A stretch of 64,000 nucleotides of DNA from SOJA01 sp964598485 (GTDB taxonomy: Archaea; Thermoproteota; Bathyarchaeia; Bathyarchaeales; Bathycorpusculaceae): the NCBI GenBank assembly GCA_964598485.1, contig CAZRCD010000002.1:186001-250000 (forward strand), given 5' to 3'. A program made the translations under genes and the position numbers. Of this stretch, positions 1-9,889 are shown piece by piece. How positions within the stretch are numbered: the stretch's first letter is position 1; the number at the start of each line of letters is the position of its first letter. Under the pieces are notes generated by a model. The model did not search any database. It had not been told where the DNA came from and was given only the letters and a program-made list of their open reading frames with translations.

Positions 1-1
1 G

Positions 2-1804
2 AGCACCATAGACCGAAAGGTAGTGGCACCTTCTATGCCAGATGAGACGTACTACCCATACTGGATTGAAACAAACATTACAATCGGCTCTGAAGTCAAA
101 CTGTTAGACACGGTTGCAACCGTTGTTGACAGCGAACCAGTGCTTGTGGAAAACCGTCTAGTAGACTGTTGGAAACTGTCAATGCTTTATTACGGGTATG
201 AATATTCTCTTTGGGTTGACAAGGCTTCCGGATTAATGATTCGCTTAGAAGCTTCAGTGGACGAGTACGTCTCAGGAGGCATGTTGACGGAGACGAACAT
301 TCCCATAGGCGAGGTTGAGCATGATCTGGCTGTTTCAGTTGAGGCACCTGACTACCTTGCGCCCAGCACCTCAACGGTTTTGGAAGCCACCGTTTACAAC
401 ACAGGATTGAACAATGAAACTGACGTGGAACTATATCTGTCCATAAACGGCATGGTTGTTGCCTACCAGCTAATTCCAGAATTAGTAGCAAGCGACTCAT
501 ATTCCATGAGCTATCAGTGGTCTCCCCCTAGAACCGCTGTATACAACATTACTGCGTATGCGCCTGCGAAACCTGAAGAATCCGTTGTGGCAAACAACGT
601 TGCTTCAAAGCTCACGTTAGTTAGGCGGCCGCTGATCAGACCAACAGAAGGTCAATGGGCAAACTACACAATAAGATCTTTCAACGGTTCCTCGGATCAG
701 ACAAGTTGGGAACAGAAGTGGCGGTTTGAGTACGGACCTTATGTTGAACCGTGGCTTATTAACACAACCGTCATAATCAGTGACAATGGAGTGAATGTTA
801 GTCAAGTTGAGTTGTTGGCCCGTTACTGGATGACCATTAACACTATGGACAGGTGGGTAGATGCGGGCACAATGTGGTGGGTAGACACTTGGTATATAGG
901 CTGGATAGAAACTGATATCGGTTTAGGTTCAACGGTAAACGCGTGGACAGACTATGCAACAGTGGTCGGTGAAAGAACCATAGAAGTATGCGGCATGTCC
1001 GTTGACTGTTGGGAACTACACGCAGACTTCACATATTTCAACGCCACATCCTGGTATGATAAAGAAAGCGGATTACTAGTCGGATGGGAAGAAAGAATAA
1101 ATGGTTTTGGCGCCAACATAACGTTAACAGCGACGAATATTCCAGTTGGCTCAGCAGCGTTCGTCTACAGATGCTACCGTGACCTGCTTTTCAGAGACCC
1201 AGAACCTGAAGGCTTAGAGTTTTGGGTGGATGAACTTGAAAGCGGCAGGTTGACAAGAGCGGGCTTTGTTGAGGCAGCACTGAGTTCTGAAGAGTACCGA
1301 GACAAGTGGAGGAACAGGTTGTTTGTAGCCTTAATGTACGACGGCGTTTTCGAAAGAACAGCAGATCAGGGTGGCTATGAATGTTACGTTGATGCTTTAG
1401 ATTCTTCAGCTTTAACTTGGGAGCAAATGCTTGATGCTTGGCTGAACAGCACAGAATGGAACATACGTTTTGGAGAGCTTAACAACACGGAGTTCGTCAC
1501 TAAACTTTATACGGGAATGCTTCACAGACAGCCGGATAGTGAAGGTTTGAACTACTGGGTTAACGTGTTGGAGAATGGTGAACTGAGCCGATCTGAACTA
1601 ATTACTAGTTTCTACCGATGCTCCGAATATCAGATGGTTAACGCTGAAAGAAAACTTGTTTACCAGTTGTACCTCGGCCTGCTTAGAAGAGTCCCAGATA
1701 CAGAAGGCTATCATTACTGGGTCGGCGAACTCCACTCTGGAACCCTGAGAGAAACCGTTATAAACGCCTTCCTAACAAGTCCTGAATACGGTATGATTCA
1801 CTAG
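2..1804 (+). CDS. Secreted surface protein with four DUF4214 repeats (5'-truncated by window edge)
   Basis: The reading frame is open to the left edge, so the true start lies outside; the first internal start is GTG at 23. Two homologous beta-rich modules can be seen, at about residues 10-100 and 275-375, each with a VDCW-like motif and ending in TNIP(I/V)G. Between them is a CARDB-like adhesion module (about 102-200). The C-terminus (about 385-590) holds four tandem DUF4214-type helical repeats, recognisable by the recurring pattern of L/M-R-P/D-EG-YWV-L-G-L and SxEY. DUF4214 occurs in secreted or extracellular proteins of bacteria and archaea; no enzymatic residues are evident. It is probably exported and cell-surface attached or released. 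The ligand is unknown. Confidence 0.75.
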   Translation, partial: STIDRKVVAPSMPDETYYPYWIETNITIGSEVKLLDTVATVVDSEPVLVENRLVDCWKLSMLYYGYEYSLWVDKASGLMIRLEASVDEYVSGGMLTETNIPIGEVEHDLAVSVEAPDYLAPSTSTVLEATVYNTGLNNETDVELYLSINGMVVAYQLIPELVASDSYSMSYQWSPPRTAVYNITAYAPAKPEESVVANNVASKLTLVRRPLIRPTEGQWANYTIRSFNGSSDQTSWEQKWRFEYGPYVEPWLINTTVIISDNGVNVSQVELLARYWMTINTMDRWVDAGTMWWVDTWYIGWIETDIGLGSTVNAWTDYATVVGERTIEVCGMSVDCWELHADFTYFNATSWYDKESGLLVGWEERINGFGANITLTATNIPVGSAAFVYRCYRDLLFRDPEPEGLEFWVDELESGRLTRAGFVEAALSSEEYRDKWRNRLFVALMYDGVFERTADQGGYECYVDALDSSALTWEQMLDAWLNSTEWNIRFGELNNTEFVTKLYTGMLHRQPDSEGLNYWVNVLENGELSRSELITSFYRCSEYQMVNAERKLVYQLYLGLLRRVPDTEGYHYWVGELHSGTLRETVINAFLTSPEYGMIH

Positions 1805-2124
1805 GAGCAAACACCGCCTAAATAAGCCTAGGACGAGATAATAATTTTCCCCATTTTCTAGGATACTGCTAAAAACTAGAAAGCAAATCACAAACAAAAC
1901 TGCGCAGTACTAAGTGGATTGCCTAGACCTAGTCTCAAAAACGTGCAGATAGAGATCTTTGAATACGTGATCTACATGTTATTTACAGGGTATCACATGT
2001 CATCGAGGACTGCAGTTTTCCTTTCTGACGTTGAGGATTATTCATTTTCGAAATCGGAGAGTTGCAGCACCTTGTATATGTGTAATATAGAAAAAAGGGA
2101 AAGTTGATATTGGTGGGTGCGTGT
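1805..2124. other. Intergenic region between convergent genes, no gene seen
   Basis: This 320-base gap separates the ends of two convergent genes. A 62-codon open frame at 1919-2107 has no recognisable protein features and no good ribosome-binding site, so I do not call it. No clear terminator hairpin, repeat or RNA gene was found. Confidence 0.5.
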
Positions 2125-4383
2125 TTAAGCGATTTTTCTGTAGACTAGTATGGTGCATGCTATTGCAGCGATAGCTGCGATTAACGAAAGTATTGCAGCT
2201 ATGTATATGGGTGTTGCCAAGTTTGGAAGAGCTTCGACATCGGCTTCTATAGTGCCTGCTTTGGTTTCTATGGTAGCTACGGTACCGTCTATTGAAACAA
2301 CTTTGCCTGTTAGGTCGGTGCCCACTGAAGTTTTTATTGTAGCCACGTCGAGTTTGATGGTATCTATTTTTGGATTAATAGTGTTTAGAGTGGTGTTTAC
2401 GTATCCAACTGTGGTTTTTATTTCAACAACGTTACCGTCTATGCGGGTTATCACAGGCTCAAGGCTGCTGAGTTTGGCTTCTATGCGGCCAACAGTTGAG
2501 TTGATGGTTACAACGTTACCGTCTATGCGGGTTATTACTGGTTCAAGGTCGTCTAGTTTAACTTCTAAGTTGTCAACTTCTGTTCTTATGTAAGCTGTGT
2601 CATCTTTAATTTCAACTAGAAGGCCAAGCGTCTCTATAACGGTGATTTTGTTTGAACCGGCAAAGCAAGGCTTGTGAATCCATGTTTTTGTGTTTCCATC
2701 CCAGTAGTCGCCGTCTATGTGTTTGATTTCAACTGTGTACGTGCCGGGTTCTAGGAAAGGCCAGTTCAGCGTTGTGTTAGCGCTCTGCGGGGGTTCGCAA
2801 TCCTCTGTATAGTAGTTTAGAGCATTTACGAGTGTTCCGTTTCCGTCAATGTACCACCAGCGGTCTGCCTGAGTGTTTACGCCTTGCAACGCGTCTGGAA
2901 GGATGAAGAACCATGAGTATCTCATCATGTTCTCAGCTGTGAAGCCTGTGGCTTTCACGTCGATAAGCGCTGGACCTACAACTTCGTCAGGGTTAAAGAT
3001 TATTTCAGGCAGCACTGTGAATTTTACAGCGCATTCCATTACAGATGATTGAGCACTCACATTGTATACTCCCGCTGGAGCTTTCGGAAAGACGAATGTA
3101 GCGGTGAATGTTCCATCAGATTTAGTTTTAGTTTGATTGACAAATACGTTGTACGTGCCATATTTGGCAAAGTATTTGTGGTAGGTTGGTATGTAGACCC
3201 TGACAGATACATCAACACTTGCTCCAAAGGAGTTTCCAGTTAGTGTTACAAGCGTACCCAGGGTTTTACCTTTGTAGGTTTCAGGGTATGACTTGACCAG
3301 CCAAGTTTTGCTGTCTATGAGAACTGTTTTTGGAGCGGCATATCCCTTTGACGGTGTAATCGTTAATGGTGAGGGCGGTTTAATGTATGTAAAGATCGTT
3401 GTGGTTGTGTTCTTATTTCCTACGCCATCCCAAACCGTTGCAGTTATTTTGTAATCTCCGGATACTCTGGTGGTCATCCATATTTTTTCTTGGAAAATCC
3501 AAGTCTTGCCAGGTGTAAGGTTTATGGAACTGTTAGTATATTGGTATACAATGTCTGTTGATAATGTTGCGTTTGTAACTATTATTGATGCGTTTTTGAT
3601 GCCTGAATCATGAGGATCTCCAGTTGCTGAGAGTATGTCGTCTGCTGCTGTGACATTGAGTATGAAGTAATGGTTTCCGCAAGGTGCAAGGAGCCCGTTC
3701 ACGGTAGTGCCGTTGACTGGTTCAACATCTACGCGCGGTGGAGTCTTATCCATCATAAGCCATAGAAAGTGTCTATGCCCCTCTTGCTCGCTATCGTATG
3801 TCCAGACTGTAAACCGATAGTTGCATTCGTTTTCACCTTCAGAAAAGTAAAGCTGGAAGTACAATTCCTCATAAGTTCCGAGGGGTTTTACACCATTTTC
3901 CGTGCTCTCTGTTTTGAAGCGGTAAACTCTAACCCATCCATTTGCATCTGCTTCAACAATTTCCGATGTCCACGCCAACACGTCGCGCCCGCTTGCATCA
4001 GTTACCTTGCTATCTTTCAAGTTAAACAGAGCATTACCTTCAATATCCTGTGGAATAATCACTTCAACTCTAATTATGGGATCTTGTGAAGAGGCAGTAG
4101 TATTTGCTTCTACTACAAAAACAGCGGATCTCAAAGGAGTTCTTCCATATAGTTCGTTTGCACCAGTTGCCAATTTAGCATGGTAGTAAGTGTCTCCTTC
4201 ATAGTCATTATCAAAAACTAAGCCCTCAACAGAATCGGTTATGGTTCTACTTGTGGTCCAGTAAACGTCACGGTATTGTGGAGCTGCTTCATGCCTGGCC
4301 AAGACGTAGGGAACAACTGTTGTTGTAAGTACGCTGATCAACATCATTGCTAGTATTACTGACCATGTTTTTTGCTTGTTCAT
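2125..4383 (-). CDS. Large secreted surface (S-layer-like) protein with C-terminal stalk and membrane anchor
   Basis: The ATG at 4383 was chosen because it starts a classical signal peptide (MNKQKTW followed by a hydrophobic stretch ending at ALA-R) and a purine-rich AGGAGAAAAG lies just upstream; the frame stays open further upstream without meaning. The 752-residue product has Ig-like beta domains (about 20-560), a heptad-rich stalk (about 590-710) built of near-identical units containing ITRIDGNVV and VxTIxxxVG patterns, one transmembrane helix (about 722-745) and a short basic tail RKIA. This is the architecture of archaeal S-layer and surface stalk proteins anchored by a C-terminal helix. 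It lies downstream of another secreted protein on the same strand. Exact function is unknown. Confidence 0.75.
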   Translation of the reverse strand: MNKQKTWSVILAMMLISVLTTTVVPYVLARHEAAPQYRDVYWTTSRTITDSVEGLVFDNDYEGDTYYHAKLATGANELYGRTPLRSAVFVVEANTTASSQDPIIRVEVIIPQDIEGNALFNLKDSKVTDASGRDVLAWTSEIVEADANGWVRVYRFKTESTENGVKPLGTYEELYFQLYFSEGENECNYRFTVWTYDSEQEGHRHFLWLMMDKTPPRVDVEPVNGTTVNGLLAPCGNHYFILNVTAADDILSATGDPHDSGIKNASIIVTNATLSTDIVYQYTNSSINLTPGKTWIFQEKIWMTTRVSGDYKITATVWDGVGNKNTTTTIFTYIKPPSPLTITPSKGYAAPKTVLIDSKTWLVKSYPETYKGKTLGTLVTLTGNSFGASVDVSVRVYIPTYHKYFAKYGTYNVFVNQTKTKSDGTFTATFVFPKAPAGVYNVSAQSSVMECAVKFTVLPEIIFNPDEVVGPALIDVKATGFTAENMMRYSWFFILPDALQGVNTQADRWWYIDGNGTLVNALNYYTEDCEPPQSANTTLNWPFLEPGTYTVEIKHIDGDYWDGNTKTWIHKPCFAGSNKITVIETLGLLVEIKDDTAYIRTEVDNLEVKLDDLEPVITRIDGNVVTINSTVGRIEAKLSSLEPVITRIDGNVVEIKTTVGYVNTTLNTINPKIDTIKLDVATIKTSVGTDLTGKVVSIDGTVATIETKAGTIEADVEALPNLATPIYIAAILSLIAAIAAIACTILVYRKIA

Positions 4384-4495
4384 TTTTTCTTTTCTCCTTT
4401 GAGCCAACTTATTGTTAGCTTTATATATAAATGCATGATGCTGACAAAATGGCAAAACTGTATACAAATTCAGGCAAATCAGTCGATCTTTGTTT

Positions 4496-6916
4496 CTACC
4501 CTGAAGATTCTTCGTTGATTTCTGGGATTTCTGGGACGCCATTACCGTTATTGTCTGCCCAACTAAATACATAATAGCTTTTTGAATAGACTGGCAGATT
4601 GCAAGAAATGACCTGGGAATAGTAGATTTCCGCAGCCCAACACCCTCTCCAGTCAAAGCCATATACTACAAGGTAAGTGTTGTTGACTTCTCGATCTCTA
4701 AAAACGTAGATGACAAAGCTGTCGTTTCGACCTGATGTGACATCTTCAACTGATAAAGAACACAAAACTGTACCTGCTTGATTAAGAAACATATAGTGAT
4801 CTGAATTGAAATATTTAATCGGTGTGAGATCTGTTTCAGATTCGTAATATCTGACTATACTATTGTATTCTGGGCTTCCGAACAAAGCTAAAACACTGTC
4901 TTTCATTTCCAGAAATTGAGGTAACTCTTCAAACGAGTCAACCAATTGTTTCTGGGTGTTTGTACAGAGGCTATAAATTACAGAACCTTCAGGTATGTAG
5001 GGTCCTCCATTTAGGGATTCTGGATTAGCATATACAAAGCAGATCGTATTTTCATGAGCATGAATTATTCTGCTTGCAACAACAGATACTCCCTCTCTTT
5101 CAAACCATTCGATGCAGTTTTGGGCTAAGATGTTTCTCCACTCCTTGGATAACCATCGCAGTGAGAATGAGAAATAAACTACGGATCCTTGTCCATTTTG
5201 GGTTCCATCAAAAACATTTATGGCAGATGAGTTAATCCCGACAAAACGAGTTACATCGTAAGCGCCGTAAGCTGGACTAGTAAGGTCATGCCCATTATTT
5301 GCACATTGCCAACTCATGTTTGATGGTAATCCGATCGTGATAATGTTGTCTGGTCTCGTTACAAGCAAACCTGTTGCTGGACTAACAGTAATGAACGAAC
5401 CTTCATAGATTACATGAAGAACTGACTTGCAAAAATCTGTTTTGAATGAAGGATTCTCTAAAGCTATGAACTGCCCTTCAATCAGAAGATTTCCACCTTG
5501 CAGGATATAGTTCTTCAAAGTTGAAGCATCTGTCCTATCAACGGCCAAATTACAGTAGTCACCCACTGTCCAAGCCACTATTTCATATTCAAGCAATTTG
5601 TCAAGTGAAGGATTTCCATTTTCAGATTCTTTCCAAACATCACATTCGTAACCTACTGTTGTGAGAGCATGTTCAAACTCAGCTAAGCTTGTACCAAACT
5701 CATGCCAATCACCGTCATCATCAGCCACGATCAAGAGCTGTGGAGATTCGGATGGAACTGCTACGTGCACAGTTATTGTTTGGAGATTATTGTATATATT
5801 TTTCTCTCCGGCCACCGGACATACGCAGGAAGTAATATTGTACGTTCCTTCTGCAGAAGCGGACCAGTTGAAACAAAGCTGATCTTGATCACCAGGCTCA
5901 AGCTGAAGCAGGGTTGTTGAGTTCACAACACTACCATTAACATAAATTGACACCTTAACATCAATTTCATTTGTCGATCCAAGGTTTGTAACTGTAGTGT
6001 TCAACCACAAGGACTTCCCAAAAACAACGTTTTCTGGAAGTTCAGGCTCAAACATGACGCCAACATCATGTAAATCCACTTCAACAGTTAATGTTTTCTG
6101 GTTGTTGGTTGTATTTGCTTCTCCTGCTACTGGAGTTGCGTAAGCAGTGATATTGTACATCCCTTTGGAGGAAGGTGTCCACGAAAAGCTACATAATTTC
6201 CGGTGGCTCACTGTAAGCTCAGATATGGTTGTTGAGTTTACAACACTACCATTAACATAAATTGACACCTTAACATCAATTTCATCCACTGTCCCTTTGT
6301 TTTCAACCGTAACATCCAACTGTGTCGACTGACCCAACACAAAACTACTCTGGTTTTCAAACGAAACAACAGCAATATCCCGTAAAACCGACTCAACAGA
6401 AACTCTACCTGAGTTACAGTCGTGGAAGATGCTTCGTAACATGAAATCATAAAGTTCACTGTCACTTATGGTTATAGAAGTCTCTCCTTCACCAACAGCT
6501 TTAAGGTGCAACTTAAGCAGAGTTCCACTTCCACTTGCCCCTTTTGCCTGAAGGAAACAACACGTTATTCTGGAAAGGACTCCGCTTCCACTTTTGTATG
6601 ATGACACCTCAAACTTGGTGGCGCCAACACTTTTCAGGAATGACCCTTCTTCAACCATGTTAGCATCAGATAGATCAAGCTCTATAACAGCGGCATCCCA
6701 ACCAATCTGTATCTCCCACTTGTTAAGATCCCTAACATCAGCGATGCCAACTGCAACTATGAAAGATTCGCCTAAATCCACCTTTTTGACGCTTGGCTCA
6801 ACCGATAAAACAACTCCAGGCGTAGTGTTCGCTGCAAGATTAACCATACGGCTTCCCGAAATCATGCTTAATACAAGAAGAACTGTTCCCATAACCAAAT
6901 TGAACTTTTTATTCAT
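4496..6916 (-). CDS. Secreted protein with cohesin-like, tandem CARDB and GATase-like domains
   Basis: The product (806 aa) begins with a signal peptide (MNKKFNLVMG then a hydrophobic core). Residues about 30-150 look like a cohesin-type beta domain (VDLGESF, IQIGWD motifs). Residues about 155-390 are two CARDB-like repeats; each carries the same block IDVKVSIYVNGSVVNSTT, and their DNA is almost identical over about 55 bases (5918-5972 and 6230-6284). Residues about 395-640 resemble a class I glutamine-amidotransferase-like Rossmann domain of the kind found in secreted archaeal proteins (LLIVADDD, GGNLLIEGQ). The tail (640-806) is a further beta domain. There is no C-terminal anchor, so it may be released or bound to the neighbouring stalk protein at 2125-4383, which follows on the same strand. 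Confidence 0.7.
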   Translation of the reverse strand: MNKKFNLVMGTVLLVLSMISGSRMVNLAANTTPGVVLSVEPSVKKVDLGESFIVAVGIADVRDLNKWEIQIGWDAAVIELDLSDANMVEEGSFLKSVGATKFEVSSYKSGSGVLSRITCCFLQAKGASGSGTLLKLHLKAVGEGETSITISDSELYDFMLRSIFHDCNSGRVSVESVLRDIAVVSFENQSSFVLGQSTQLDVTVENKGTVDEIDVKVSIYVNGSVVNSTTISELTVSHRKLCSFSWTPSSKGMYNITAYATPVAGEANTTNNQKTLTVEVDLHDVGVMFEPELPENVVFGKSLWLNTTVTNLGSTNEIDVKVSIYVNGSVVNSTTLLQLEPGDQDQLCFNWSASAEGTYNITSCVCPVAGEKNIYNNLQTITVHVAVPSESPQLLIVADDDGDWHEFGTSLAEFEHALTTVGYECDVWKESENGNPSLDKLLEYEIVAWTVGDYCNLAVDRTDASTLKNYILQGGNLLIEGQFIALENPSFKTDFCKSVLHVIYEGSFITVSPATGLLVTRPDNIITIGLPSNMSWQCANNGHDLTSPAYGAYDVTRFVGINSSAINVFDGTQNGQGSVVYFSFSLRWLSKEWRNILAQNCIEWFEREGVSVVASRIIHAHENTICFVYANPESLNGGPYIPEGSVIYSLCTNTQKQLVDSFEELPQFLEMKDSVLALFGSPEYNSIVRYYESETDLTPIKYFNSDHYMFLNQAGTVLCSLSVEDVTSGRNDSFVIYVFRDREVNNTYLVVYGFDWRGCWAAEIYYSQVISCNLPVYSKSYYVFSWADNNGNGVPEIPEINEESSG

Positions 6917-7174
6917 TCAAATCACCATGTGCAACCAAACTTCACGTTTAAACTTGTTTAGGCGAACTTGGATAAAATCTTTACGTACACCATGACAATC
7001 AAGGAAAGCTAGGTGGACACTTCAAAAATAAGTATTTCACACCCGGCTATGAAAAAACTTTAAAAGGTCATGTCTAAAACTGAAACATCATTTCTAGTTT
7101 TTAACTGGTCGATTAAAAATGTACATTTTATATGTGAATCGGTTTGGTGCTTTCAGTGGCTGAACAGCTTTAAG

Positions 7175-7756
7175 CTATGTTTTCTCATACGTTAATGAGA
7201 TTATTCCTTTAACATAGTCTTGTTTCTGTGTTTTGTAGTTAAGCTCGTGCATTATTCCCTCTATGAATTTTACGAGAAGTTCAGTGTTTTCTACGGAGAG
7301 TATGGGGGAGACGCATCTAATTTTTACTTCTTTATTTTCCTGTGTAACTGCAACTTCGCTTAAATTCCATTCTGATACTGCTAAAAAATTTTCTAAAATT
7401 TCAACCGGTTTTTCATGTTTAGAAGCTAAGGTTTTTGCACAGAGCTGTCCGAATTCACGCCATTTTTCATGAAGAGCTTCCTTGTCAGTCTGATACAACT
7501 TGCTGATTAAGTAGTTTGACGCTTCGTCTGATATGATTCTAGCTCCTGAAACCTTGTATATTTCCATGAGTTCGTAGAAGTCTACAACTTCTTGAAGTGA
7601 ACGTTCACTAGCGTACACTCTTAACGCGTTTTCAAGCGTTTCAGCAATAAAGCCGTAAAAGGGTTTCCCCTGCTTGTTCGATATTTCCATAAGCTTTTTC
7701 ACAATGTAGTCTGGAACTAGAATCAGCTTTCTGCCTTTCTTTGATTTTCTACTCAT
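7175..7756 (-). CDS. Hypothetical protein with N-terminal ribbon-helix-helix-like segment
   Basis: The 193-residue product starts with a lysine-rich tip followed by a beta-strand/two-helix pattern (KLILVPDYIVKKLMEIS, then FIAETLENAL) like MetJ/Arc DNA-binding proteins, then an alpha/beta C-terminal domain of unknown type. It is a clear paralogue of its upstream neighbour at 7749: both share the N-terminal pattern and the C-terminal VRCVSP / IRCVSP block. The two genes overlap by 8 bases and are surely co-transcribed. A decayed copy of its 3' end lies at 17235-17300. A regulatory or membrane-adaptor role is possible but unproved. Confidence 0.65.
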   Translation of the reverse strand: MSRKSKKGRKLILVPDYIVKKLMEISNKQGKPFYGFIAETLENALRVYASERSLQEVVDFYELMEIYKVSGARIISDEASNYLISKLYQTDKEALHEKWREFGQLCAKTLASKHEKPVEILENFLAVSEWNLSEVAVTQENKEVKIRCVSPILSVENTELLVKFIEGIMHELNYKTQKQDYVKGIISLTYEKT

Positions 7757-8360
7757 TCTCGTTAGTCTCCTCTTTCAACGGTTCGAACTTCAACTGCACA
7801 AAACCTTTAGCAACATGCCTCTCAACGCATTTGTACCCTAACATGTTTAGCGCACCTTCAAAAAACACGCTTAAAAAAACTGCATAAGACTCTGGAAATC
7901 TTGGACTTACACATCGCACAGAAACTGTATCTCCATTTCTGGTTACATCAAATTCCCTTACATTCCAGAAGAAACTACACATATCTCGTCTCAAGTTTTC
8001 AAGTGTGTGTTCTGGATTTCTCACAGAATAATATTTGCCGTACCATTCACCAGATTCAGCCCATTCTTTAAGCATCCACTTTCTCATTTCCCTATAAGCC
8101 TTATCCATCGTTTCGTACAGCAAATTTTCAGGCACAAGTATAAAACCTGCATCCTTTGCTGCTTTTAAAACTTCATATTCATCTGCGACGTCGCTCAATC
8201 TACGATCCATCTTATCAAGTTCCACAACCTGCTCTAACGCTTCATTCGTAACTGCAAAAAGCGTCAAACCCCTTCTACTTGCAATCTCACTGACTTGATT
8301 AGCCAAATCTTCTCTTGCTGCAAGCATCTTTCTCTTCAAACCGTAAATCCCCCAAAACAT
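7749..8360 (-). CDS. Paralogue of the 7175 gene, ribbon-helix-helix-like N-terminus
   Basis: I place the start at ATG 8360 (about 203 aa), because a TATA-like element lies at 8377-8390, about 25 bases upstream, giving a leaderless mRNA; an upstream ATG at 8396 would place that element inside the gene. The protein has a MetJ/Arc-like opening (MLAAREDLANQVSEIASRRG, VTNEALEQV), a central charged helix and a C-terminal alpha/beta part with VRCVSPRFPE, matching the downstream paralogue. Function unknown. The pair sits next to the small membrane protein gene at 8444 and the tubulin-like cassette. Confidence 0.6.
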   Translation of the reverse strand: MFWGIYGLKRKMLAAREDLANQVSEIASRRGLTLFAVTNEALEQVVELDKMDRRLSDVADEYEVLKAAKDAGFILVPENLLYETMDKAYREMRKWMLKEWAESGEWYGKYYSVRNPEHTLENLRRDMCSFFWNVREFDVTRNGDTVSVRCVSPRFPESYAVFLSVFFEGALNMLGYKCVERHVAKGFVQLKFEPLKEETNENE

Positions 8361-8443
8361 TAGATATAGACGATCTATTATACATATTAAGAACATAAGA
8401 AGATTTTCAGATAAAAGTTTTAAAGCTTATTCCACATCTTACG

Positions 8444-8860
8444 ATGGAGACACTTGCCATGTCGTTGATGGATTACCTGCGGCTGATTTCCAGCGTTTTA
8501 GGTATTATTGCAATCGGATGTGTACTCGCGGTTGGAAGTTGTATTATAGCGTGGTGTTGGAACATGTACTCAGCAGGACTCGGCGCAGATTTTTTAATTC
8601 TCACCTTAATGTCATGGGTGTTCATTTTTGTTTCCGCATTGCTGCTTGTCTACGGCAGTTTAAACATTATGAAGAAATCTGCTTTAAAAGGAGGATTGAC
8701 AAATCTGATTGCAGGCGTTGAAATGATACCTATTTTCTGGTATTTCTACGTTTGCCTTCCGTTTCTTCCTCAATTCGCATTTTTGGGGTTTCTACTGTTT
8801 CTACCAGCTTTGCTCAGTGCAATAGTGAGTTTAGTGTCACTTAGAGCCTCCAAAAGCTAA
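8444..8860 (+). CDS. Small four-helix membrane protein
   Basis: The 138-residue product has four predicted membrane helices (about 12-38, 44-68, 80-98, 104-132) and ends in the short tail SLRASKS. A TTTTAAAG TATA-like box at about 8418-8427 lies roughly 20 bases before the ATG, suggesting a leaderless transcript. No family is recognised. The last part of the gene is repeated, degenerate, at 17304-17396. It is divergent from the paired RHH-like genes and may be part of the same membrane-associated system as the neighbouring tubulin-like cassette. Confidence 0.6.
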   Translation: METLAMSLMDYLRLISSVLGIIAIGCVLAVGSCIIAWCWNMYSAGLGADFLILTLMSWVFIFVSALLLVYGSLNIMKKSALKGGLTNLIAGVEMIPIFWYFYVCLPFLPQFAFLGFLLFLPALLSAIVSLVSLRASKS

Positions 8861-8981
8861 GTTCATTCTAGTTACATAATAGTGAAGGTTTCAATCAACC
8901 ACCCGCTTACAGTTCAAGCAAAACAAGTCTTTTCGTGTATAAGCTTCAACTATGGTTTCCGCTCTCTACCCGCATGGAACT

Positions 8982-9887
8982 TCATAACAATAATCCTTCG
9001 ATGTGTTCCTCAAATTTTCTCCTACTTTCGTCGATAGCTTTTCTAGTTTTTCCCTCTGTTACCAGTTTGTTTATTGCACTTCTAACTGCGTTTGCATCTG
9101 TTTTTAGGTTGGTTTTGTTCGCTAGATTTTCCAGCGTCGCAACAAGTGTAGTAATTTCTTCTTCAACCTTCTCATCTGCCACTGTAACAGCCAATGCAAT
9201 GTCATTTAAAACGTAGCATGCTTGAACTACTTGGAAAGCATCACTGTAGTTTGGATGTAACTCTTCTAAGAACTTGTCTTTAACTGAAGCTAATTTGCTG
9301 AAAAACTCGTGTATTTCCTTTAGAATGCTGTAAGCTTCCTTCACAGCTTCTTCAGGTGAACGATTTTCTATTGCAGAACCAAGTTCATCCAACTTGAAGG
9401 TTACCTTTTCCGTTGAAGTCTTTTTAACTTTGTCAAAATCTTTTTCAAAAGTTTCCTGCAGGTTTTCAACGTGAGGCCAAATAACTTTACCGTTAAGGCT
9501 AATAAGCATGTCAAACAATGTATTAATAGCCTTTATTGTGATGGTAAGGGTTGCGGCAAGTTTATCTCTTTTCTGTTCGGCATCAGCTTTTTTCTTTACT
9601 GTTTCTCTATGCTTCTCCAATGATTTTGTTGCTGATTTATAAATTGCTGCCAACAGTTCTGCATTGTCGATTACAAAAGTATCAGTAAAAGTTTCTACTC
9701 CTTTCCATGTGACCTCCATCGTACCTTCAGTTTGTTTCAAACTTTTAATGTCTGCAATATTTATCTCCCTTACAACTTCATCATGTTTAGTAAAAAAGCC
9801 TTTTTTAACGTAGAAAATAAGATATTGCTCTGTCAACTCAAGCGTGCCTTCACCAACTTCTTCAAGCGTAGCTTCACAAGTTACCAC
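8982..9887 (-). CDS. Helical protein with possible PH/GRAM-like N-terminus (tubulin cassette)
   Basis: Residues 1-75 are beta-rich with the pattern of a PH or GRAM-like fold (GTLELTEQYLIFYVKKG, then VREINIADIKSLKQ and GTMEVTWKG), a domain type that often binds membranes; this is a pattern-level inference. Residues about 80-300 are charged, helical and coiled-coil-like. It starts 2 bases after the stop codon of the 779-aa membrane protein upstream, so translation is probably coupled. There is no signal peptide or transmembrane helix, which points to the cytoplasm, perhaps at the inner face of the membrane. Confidence 0.6.
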   Translation of the reverse strand: MVTCEATLEEVGEGTLELTEQYLIFYVKKGFFTKHDEVVREINIADIKSLKQTEGTMEVTWKGVETFTDTFVIDNAELLAAIYKSATKSLEKHRETVKKKADAEQKRDKLAATLTITIKAINTLFDMLISLNGKVIWPHVENLQETFEKDFDKVKKTSTEKVTFKLDELGSAIENRSPEEAVKEAYSILKEIHEFFSKLASVKDKFLEELHPNYSDAFQVVQACYVLNDIALAVTVADEKVEEEITTLVATLENLANKTNLKTDANAVRSAINKLVTEGKTRKAIDESRRKFEEHIEGLLL

Positions 9888-9889
9888 AG

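Noticed and set aside
1919..2107. 62-codon open frame in the first intergenic region
   Set aside because: No ribosome-binding site, no protein-like pattern; composition like the surrounding non-coding DNA.
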